A program made the position numbers and the translations under genes. Below, piece by piece: positions 6,588 through 10,923 of a stretch of DNA of 10,923 nt (position 1 is its first letter; each line of letters opens with the position of its first letter). The DNA comes from DASRWT01 sp046728035. Lineage in GTDB: Bacteria; Methylomirabilota; Methylomirabilia; Rokubacteriales; CSP1-6. The notes beneath the pieces were generated by a model. It was not told where the DNA came from and did no database searches. It was given only the letters and a program-made list of their open reading frames with translations. The stretch spans positions 1 through 10,923 of the forward strand of contig JBKPDT010000188.1 of assembly GCA_046728035.1 (NCBI GenBank), read 5' to 3'.

Positions 6588-7241
6588 GTGGATCTGTTCC
6601 CCGTCCGCCTTTCCTTCCAGGTGGCGGTGAGCGCCACCGTCCTCACCCTGGCCGCGGGGCTGCCGCTGGCATGGGTCCTCGCCCGGCGCCGCTTCCCCGG
6701 ACGTGACGTCCTCGAGGCGGCGGTCGTGCTTCCCCTCGTGTTGCCGCCCACCGTGCTCGGTTACTACCTCCTCGTCCTCATCAGCACACGCGGGCCGGTC
6801 GGGAAGGTCATGGAGGCGATCGGGATCGAGCTGGCCTTCACGTGGCGGGCGGCGGTCCTCGCCGCCTGCATCGGCTCCATCGCGCTTCTCGTGAAGGCGG
6901 CCCAGGCGGGCTTCGAGTCGGTGGACACGCGACTCGAGCAGGCGGCGCGTACGCTCGGGCGCTCCGAATGGAGCATCTTCTGGTCCGTCACCCTTCCTCT
7001 CGCGTGGCGGCCGGTCTTCGCGGGGACCGTGCTCGCCTTTTGCCGCGCGCTCGGCGATTTCGGGATCACCCTGATGGTGGCGGGGAGCATTCCCGGATCC
7101 ACCCAGACCATGCCGCTCGCGATCTACGATCACGTTCAGGCCAACCAGATGCGCGAGGCCGACCTGCTCTCGCTCATGGCCGTGGGAAGCGTCCTTCTCC
7201 TGTTGATGGGGATCGGCCGGCTCGCCCGGCTGCGGTTCTAG
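6588..7241 (+). CDS. modB: Molybdate ABC transporter permease ModB
   Basis: ModB is the inner-membrane channel subunit paired with ModA and ModC. The 217-residue protein carries about five membrane segments (near 10-32, 43-65, 86-104, 142-166 and 192-210). The ModB mark PLVLPPTVLGYYLL lies at 49-62. The coupling loop is around 116-137 (LEQAARTLGRSEWSIFWSVTLP), followed by CRALGDFGITLMVAGSIPG (152-170). The GTG at 6588 lies 6 nt after the modA stop, with no strong Shine-Dalgarno, so translation is probably coupled. Length is at the short end of normal. Confidence 0.94.
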   Translation: MDLFPVRLSFQVAVSATVLTLAAGLPLAWVLARRRFPGRDVLEAAVVLPLVLPPTVLGYYLLVLISTRGPVGKVMEAIGIELAFTWRAAVLAACIGSIALLVKAAQAGFESVDTRLEQAARTLGRSEWSIFWSVTLPLAWRPVFAGTVLAFCRALGDFGITLMVAGSIPGSTQTMPLAIYDHVQANQMREADLLSLMAVGSVLLLLMGIGRLARLRF

Positions 7242-7247
7242 GCCCCC

Positions 7248-8369
7248 GTGCTTTCCCTCGCCATCCGCCGCCGGCTGCCGGGATTCGAGCTCGACGTCGC
7301 CTGGGACGCGGAAGAGCGGGTCGTCGCGCTGTTCGGGCCCTCCGGCGCCGGCAAGACGCTCACGCTGCAGTGCCTGGCCGGCCTGAGCCGGCCCGACGTT
7401 GGCCGCATCGTGGTGAACGGGCAGGTGTTCTTCGACAGCGCGGCGGCGGTCGACGTCCGGCCCCAGGCGCGACGCCTCGGTTACGTCTTTCAGGGCTATG
7501 CCCTCTTCCCCCACCTGAGCGTTGCCCAGAACGTGAGCTTCGGCCTGCGCGGCTGGCCGCGCGCCACGCGTCAGCGGCGAACGGGCGAGGTGCTCGAGCG
7601 TCTTGGGCTCGCGCCGCTCGCGGCCCGCCGGCCGCGTGAGCTGTCCGGGGGTCAGCAGCAGCGGGTGGCGCTCGGCCGCGCACTCGCGGTGGATCCCCTT
7701 CTCCTGTTGCTCGACGAGCCGCTCTCCGCGCTCGACCAGCCGCTCCGTGAGGCGCTCCGGGACGACCTGCGTCGGGTCCTCGACGAGTGGCAGATCGCCG
7801 CGGTCGTGGTGACGCACGACTTCACCGAGGCGTACCGCCTGGCCGACCGCATCGTGGTCTACGAGAACGGACGCGTGATCCAGTCGGCCCCGCGCGCGGA
7901 GCTGCTCTGGCAGCCCGCCTCCCAGGCGGTGGCCCGCGTCATGGGGCTCACGAACGTGCTCCAGGGCATCGTGCTCAAGGCCACGCCCGAGCGCATCCAG
8001 TTCCGCTGGCGGGGGCAGACCCTGGAGGCGGTGAACTCGCCCACGCGCTCCTATCTGCCCGCGCCCGAGAGCACCCTCGGCTTCTTCGTCCGCCCCGAGT
8101 ACGTGCGCCTGATCCGGAAGGACCGCGGAATCGCCGACCCCGCACACCACATGAACGTCATGTCGGGCCACATCGTCCGCGAGGCGGACTTCGGGACCAC
8201 GTGGACCCTGTACATCCGCCTCGACGAGCCGGGCGAGCCCGCCCAGGGCGACCACGACATCGAGGTGGAGGTGCCCCGCCTCGTCTACGAGATCCTCGAG
8301 ATCGAACGCGACCGCCACTGGCAGTTCTCCATACACCGCGGCTCCATCCACGTCCTGCCGTCGGCATGA
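7248..8369 (+). CDS. modC: Molybdate ABC transporter ATP-binding protein ModC
   Basis: ModC hydrolyses ATP on the cytoplasmic face to power uptake through ModB. In its 373 residues all ABC motifs are intact: Walker A GPSGAGKT (30-37), Q-loop Gln82, signature LSGGQQQR (132-139), Walker B LLLLLDEP (151-158) and switch His190. The N-terminus (FELDVAWDAEERVVALFGPS) is ModC-like. Residues from about 230 form a C-terminal extension holding a TOBE-like fold, the place where ModC proteins bind oxyanion for feedback inhibition. The match there is loose, so that role is inferred. The GTG start is 6 nt after modB; the stop overlaps the tupC start in ATGA (8366-8369). It could serve TupB as well. Confidence 0.92.
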   Translation: MLSLAIRRRLPGFELDVAWDAEERVVALFGPSGAGKTLTLQCLAGLSRPDVGRIVVNGQVFFDSAAAVDVRPQARRLGYVFQGYALFPHLSVAQNVSFGLRGWPRATRQRRTGEVLERLGLAPLAARRPRELSGGQQQRVALGRALAVDPLLLLLDEPLSALDQPLREALRDDLRRVLDEWQIAAVVVTHDFTEAYRLADRIVVYENGRVIQSAPRAELLWQPASQAVARVMGLTNVLQGIVLKATPERIQFRWRGQTLEAVNSPTRSYLPAPESTLGFFVRPEYVRLIRKDRGIADPAHHMNVMSGHIVREADFGTTWTLYIRLDEPGEPAQGDHDIEVEVPRLVYEILEIERDRHWQFSIHRGSIHVLPSA

Positions 8370-9508
8370 GCGCGCCGGGCCGGCCGGTCGTCGAGCTGGA
8401 GGGCGTGCGCGTGGCCCACGCGGGCCGCGCCGTGCTCGACGTGCGCGAGCTCACGGTGCGCGAGGGCGAAACCCTCGGTGTGATGGGACCCAATGGCGCG
8501 GGCAAGTCCACCCTCCTCCGTGTCGTGGGCCTGCTCGAGACCCCGTCCTCTGGCGCCGTGCGCTTCCGCGGCGAGACGGTGACGCCGGCGCGAGGCCTCG
8601 CCGTCCGGCGACGCATGGCGAGCGTGTTCCAGGAGCCTCTGCTCGCCGATGCCACCGTGTTCGACAATGCCGCCCTCGGCCTTCGGTTCCGCGGCGTGCC
8701 ACGCCAGGTGGAGCGCGCGCGCGTCCTCTCCTGGCTTGAGCGCTTCGGAGTGGCGGCACTCGCTCCGCGCCAGGCCCGCACGCTCTCCGGCGGCGAAGCC
8801 CAGCGCGTAGCCCTGGCACGCGCGCTCGTGCTCGAGCCGGAGTTGCTGCTCCTCGACGAGCCCTTTTCCGCCCTCGATCAGCCCACGCGCGAGACGCTGA
8901 TCCAGGACCTCCGCGGCATTCTCCGCGCCGATCGGGTGACGACCGTCCTTGTAACCCATCATCGTGGCGAGGCGCTGGCCATAGGCGACCGCCTCGCGGT
9001 GCTCATCGGCGGGCTCATCCGACAGACGGGTCCGGCCGGCGAGGTCTTCCGCGCTCCCGCCTTCGAGGAGGTGGCCCGGTTCGTCGGGCTCGAGACCATC
9101 CTCGACGGCCGGGTGGTCGAATGCCAGAGCGGTCGGGCGGTGGTGGAGGCCTTGGGACATCGCCTGGAGGTGGCGGCGCGGGCGTCCCCGGGCGAGCGCG
9201 TGCTCCTCGCCCTTCGACCCGAGGACCTGCGTATCGCGCACCCAGGGGGCGCACCGGCCGGGGGAAACCGACTCGATGGGCGCGTCGCCCACATCGTGCC
9301 TGCTCCCCTGCATGTGCGCGTCGTCATTGACTGCGGGTTGCCCGTGATCGCCGTGGTCACTCACCGCGTCGCCGAAGAGTTGGCCCTGGCACCGGACTCG
9401 CCGGTATCGGTTTCATTCACACCCGATGCGCCGCATCTGCTGCGCCCCGGCCCACCTGGCCGGCCCGCCGCGGCGAGCCTTGACACTGCCACGCGCGCGG
9501 GGGTATAA
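8366..9508 (+). CDS. tupC: Tungstate ABC transporter ATP-binding protein TupC
   Basis: This 380-residue ABC ATPase has Walker A GPNGAGKS (41-48), Q-loop Gln89, signature LSGGEAQR (140-147), Walker B ELLLLDEP (159-166) and switch His198. The GPNGAGKSTLLRVVGLL region and the LSGGE signature resemble TupC rather than ModC. A C-terminal segment (about 240-355) includes LALRPEDLRIA and a strand-rich part that looks TOBE-like, so it may sense substrate. The start ATG overlaps the modC stop by 4 nt, implying coupled translation and near-equal amounts of both ATPases. The last residues (from about 355) are Pro/Ala-rich and unstructured in appearance. The stop codon lies inside the -10 box of the next promoter. 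TupC as partner of the distant TupB is inference from family likeness. Confidence 0.88.
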   Translation: MSAPGRPVVELEGVRVAHAGRAVLDVRELTVREGETLGVMGPNGAGKSTLLRVVGLLETPSSGAVRFRGETVTPARGLAVRRRMASVFQEPLLADATVFDNAALGLRFRGVPRQVERARVLSWLERFGVAALAPRQARTLSGGEAQRVALARALVLEPELLLLDEPFSALDQPTRETLIQDLRGILRADRVTTVLVTHHRGEALAIGDRLAVLIGGLIRQTGPAGEVFRAPAFEEVARFVGLETILDGRVVECQSGRAVVEALGHRLEVAARASPGERVLLALRPEDLRIAHPGGAPAGGNRLDGRVAHIVPAPLHVRVVIDCGLPVIAVVTHRVAEELALAPDSPVSVSFTPDAPHLLRPGPPGRPAAASLDTATRAGV

Positions 9509-9509
9509 G
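9480..9509 (+). promoter_or_regulatory. Strong sigma70-like promoter overlapping the tupC stop
   Basis: TTGACA (9480-9485) is a perfect -35 box. After 18 bp comes TATAAG (9504-9509), five of six to the -10 consensus, and its TAA is the tupC stop codon (9506-9508). Transcription would begin near 9516 and read the small ORF, DUF465 gene, moaC and acuC. It is the best promoter match in the window. Confidence 0.75.
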
Positions 9510-9672
9510 CCGAAGAAAGAAGCCGGCCCCGCAGTCAGTTGGCCCGCACGGAACAGCGAGGCAGGGGGAGGCCCGATGGGTGTGCCGGAAGACGTGATAC
9601 ACGAAGCGCTGCTGACTCCCCGCCTCGACCGCCGCGATTCCCACGACGCAAGCCCTATCCAGGGAGGTACCC
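9509..9672 (+). other. 164-nt leader region ahead of the DUF465 gene
   Basis: This gap begins inside the promoter and includes a purine-rich run (9511-9522) and one small ORF with a good ribosome binding site. I found no intrinsic terminator (no GC stem followed by a T run), so read-through from tupC into the downstream genes also looks possible. No recognisable riboswitch was seen by eye. Confidence 0.5.
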
Positions 9673-9680
9673 ATGCCTGA
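9576..9680 (+). CDS. Possible 34-residue leader peptide overlapping the DUF465 start
   Basis: An ATG at 9576 is preceded 4 nt upstream by GGGAGG (9566-9571), as good as any site in the window. The 34-codon frame ends in TGA at 9678-9680, overlapping the DUF465 ATG (9673) by 8 nt. The peptide begins MGVPEDVIHEALLTPRLDRR; it has no membrane segment, no cysteine and no run of one amino acid typical of attenuators. The open frame continues upstream to 9426 inside tupC, but that part is a shadow of tupC. Real translation is unproven. Possible roles are translational coupling to DUF465 or none. Confidence 0.35.
   Translation: MGVPEDVIHEALLTPRLDRRDSHDASPIQGGTHA
9661..9667 (+). promoter_or_regulatory. 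Ribosome binding site of the DUF465 gene
   Basis: AGGGAGG ends 5 nt before the ATG at 9673 and fixes this start. It lies inside the last codons of the preceding small ORF. Confidence 0.8.
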
Positions 9681-9903
9681 TCCGGAACCGTTGATCGAGC
9701 GGCTGTCCGCCGACAATCACGAATTCCGCAGGCTCCGCGAGGAGCACAAGAAGTACGAGGAAGAGCTGGTGATGCTGAACGGCCGCGGCTTCCTCTCGGC
9801 CGAGCAGCACTGGCGCGTCAGCGAGCTGAAGAAGCTCAAGCTGATCGCCAAGGATCGCATGGAGGCGATGGTCCGGCAGTACCGCGCCTCCGCGCACGCC
9901 TGA
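9673..9903 (+). CDS. DUF465 (YdcH family) small helical protein
   Basis: The 76-residue product is almost entirely charged helix and is soluble. The family marks are HEFRRLREEHKKYEEEL (residues 16-31) and LKKLKLIAKDRMEAMV (52-67), separated by a turn near GRGFLSAE (37-44). This gives the two-helix coiled-coil hairpin expected of DUF465 proteins, whose function is not established. A strong Shine-Dalgarno sets the ATG. It is the first sizeable gene after the promoter over the tupC stop and lies 23 nt upstream of moaC, so it is probably co-transcribed with it. Nothing in its sequence ties it to molybdenum. Confidence 0.85.
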   Translation: MPDPEPLIERLSADNHEFRRLREEHKKYEEELVMLNGRGFLSAEQHWRVSELKKLKLIAKDRMEAMVRQYRASAHA

Positions 9904-9926
9904 TCGCGTTCTAGGCGTTCGGTCGC

Positions 9927-10442
9927 ATGGGCTCTTCCCGGGGGAGCGCGGGCTTCCGAGGCCTCTCTCATCTCACCCCCCGGGGCGACGCCCGTATGGT
10001 GGACGTCTCCGCCAAGTCGGAGACGGCCCGTGAGGCCGTGGCGCGCGCGACGCTCAAGGTCAAGGCGGCGACCCTCGCCGCCGTTCGCGCCGGACAGATG
10101 GCGAAGGGCGATGTGCTCGGCGTGGCCCGCACCGCCGGCATCATGGCCGCCAAGCGCACGCCCGACCTGATCCCTCTCTGCCACCCATTGCGGATCACCG
10201 GCGCCGACATCACCTTCGCCCTCGACGCCCGCGCCTCGACCATCACCGTGGAGGCGCGGGTGCGCACCGTGGACAAGACGGGCGTGGAGATGGAGGCGCT
10301 CACCGCCGCCGCGGTCGCGAGCCTCACCGTGTACGACATGGTCAAGGCGGTGGACCGCGGCGTCACCATCACGGCTTTGCGCCTGATCGAGAAGTCCGGC
10401 GGCAAATCCGGCCACTGGAAACGGCCGGGTCGCGGCGACTAG
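9927..10442 (+). CDS. moaC: Cyclic pyranopterin monophosphate synthase MoaC
   Basis: MoaC converts the 3',8-cyclo-GTP made by MoaA into cyclic pyranopterin monophosphate, the first stable intermediate of molybdenum and tungsten cofactors, in the cytoplasm. The 171-residue protein keeps all catalytic positions, offset by nine from E. coli: Lys60 in AKGDVLG, His86 in LCHPLRITG, Glu121 and Glu123 in KTGVEMEALTA, Asp137 and Lys140 in VYDMVKAVDRG. The N-terminus is about nine residues longer than E. coli MoaC. No start codon is available nearer the conserved LSHL (13-16), so ATG 9927 stands, despite a poor Shine-Dalgarno. An 8-bp inverted repeat, CCCGGGGG (9937-9944) with CCCCCGGG (9977-9984), lies in its first codons. 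It follows DUF465 and ends 2 nt before the acuC ATG. Cofactor synthesis beside oxyanion uptake makes functional sense. Confidence 0.97.
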   Translation: MGSSRGSAGFRGLSHLTPRGDARMVDVSAKSETAREAVARATLKVKAATLAAVRAGQMAKGDVLGVARTAGIMAAKRTPDLIPLCHPLRITGADITFALDARASTITVEARVRTVDKTGVEMEALTAAAVASLTVYDMVKAVDRGVTITALRLIEKSGGKSGHWKRPGRGD

Positions 10443-10444
10443 AC

Positions 10445-10923
10445 ATGCGCACCGCCATCATCCACTCCGACGACTGGCGCCGCTTCGACTACGGCCCCGA
10501 GCATCCCCTGCGCATGGAGCGCCTCGGCCTCACCTGGCGCCTCATCGAGGCCTACGGGCTGACCGCGCTCCCCCAGGCGAAGGTCGTGGCGCCGGAAGTC
10601 GCCCCCGTGGAGGCGATCACGCGCTTCCACACGCGCGAGTACGTCGACATCCTCCGCGCGGTGAGCGCGGGCGACTGGGTGCCGCATGCGGTTCGCTACG
10701 GCCTCGGCCCCGGCGACAATCCGATCTTCCCCGGCCTGTGGGAGGCCGCGCAGCTCGCCGCGGGCGGCTCCATCCGGGCCGCCCAGCTCGTGGCCGATGG
10801 TGAGGTGGACCGCGCCTTTCACTTCGCGGGCGGCCTCCACCACGCCATGCCCGACCGCGCCTCGGGGTTCTGCTACGTCAACGACGCGGTGCTCGCGATC
10901 ATCACCCTGCGCCGCCGCGGCCT
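10445..10923 (+). CDS. Histone deacetylase family protein, AcuC-like (C-terminus beyond window edge)
   Basis: The visible 159 residues are the N-terminal part of a zinc-dependent deacetylase of the class I HDAC/AcuC/acetylpolyamine amidohydrolase superfamily, which removes acetyl groups from lysines or polyamines. Motifs seen are EHPLRMERL (19-27), FHTREYVDIL (61-70), GPGDNPIFPGL (88-98) with the rim Asp91, the catalytic pair His132-His133 in GGLHHAM, and GFCYVNDAV (141-149). The zinc ligands (Asp-X-His and a later Asp) lie beyond the right edge, so activity cannot be judged. The ATG is 2 nt after the moaC stop, without a Shine-Dalgarno, implying an operon. AcuC, which deacetylates acetyl-CoA synthetase in Bacillus, is the closest familiar member; the substrate here is unknown. 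Confidence 0.92.
   Translation, partial: MRTAIIHSDDWRRFDYGPEHPLRMERLGLTWRLIEAYGLTALPQAKVVAPEVAPVEAITRFHTREYVDILRAVSAGDWVPHAVRYGLGPGDNPIFPGLWEAAQLAAGGSIRAAQLVADGEVDRAFHFAGGLHHAMPDRASGFCYVNDAVLAIITLRRRG

Noticed and set aside
5763..8351. 862-codon minus-strand open frame
   Set aside because: Antisense to modA, modB and modC. Its length follows from high third-position GC on the other strand.
9426..9575. Upstream part of the 84-codon frame ending at 9680
   Set aside because: It overlaps the tupC 3' end in another frame and has no ribosome site; only the last 34 codons have a plausible start.
1..10923. CRISPR array, insertion sequence, prophage or defence genes
   Set aside because: No regular repeats, transposase, integrase or terminal inverted repeats were seen; every sizeable gene belongs to a housekeeping or metabolic family.

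Overview
The window is GC-rich, densely packed bacterial DNA with short intergenic gaps, several GTG starts and long antisense shadow ORFs. Gene content and style would fit an uncultivated soil or sediment lineage such as Rokubacteriales (Methylomirabilota) or a deltaproteobacterium-like group. This is an impression from codon use and gene mix, not a demonstrated placement. I see no tRNA, rRNA, CRISPR array, insertion sequence or phage gene.

Layout. Positions 1-1526 hold the N-terminal 508 residues of the translational GTPase TypA/BipA on the minus strand, running off the left edge. An 81-bp divergent spacer separates it from a rightward series that fills the rest of the window: a secreted cyclophilin (1608-2210), an N-acyl-D-amino-acid deacylase (2213-3814), a small deazaflavin/flavin-type oxidoreductase (3828-4154), then a six-gene tungstate/molybdate uptake locus (4223-9508). 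After it come a possible 34-residue leader peptide, a DUF465 protein, the molybdenum cofactor enzyme MoaC, and the start of an AcuC-like histone-deacetylase-family protein cut by the right edge.

The centre of interest is the oxyanion locus. Its order is tupA-tupB-modA-modB-modC-tupC: a complete molybdate transporter (ModABC) sits between the binding protein and permease of a tungstate transporter (TupAB) and its ATPase (TupC). Both systems would deliver oxyanion for molybdopterin-type cofactors, and moaC, which makes the pterin precursor, follows just downstream. A sigma70-like promoter precedes tupA (TTGACG, 16 bp, TATATG). A 16-bp palindrome with perfect 7-bp arms overlaps its -10 box and predicted transcription start, as expected of a repressor operator. 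A second clear promoter (TTGACA, 18 bp, TATAAG) overlaps the tupC stop codon and probably drives DUF465-moaC-acuC separately.

The protein families are all known. What deserves attention is the nested transporter arrangement, the candidate operator, the uncertain tupA start (a CTG with an ideal ribosome binding site competes with an ATG), a possible leaderless modA message, and the small overlapping ORF ahead of the DUF465 gene.
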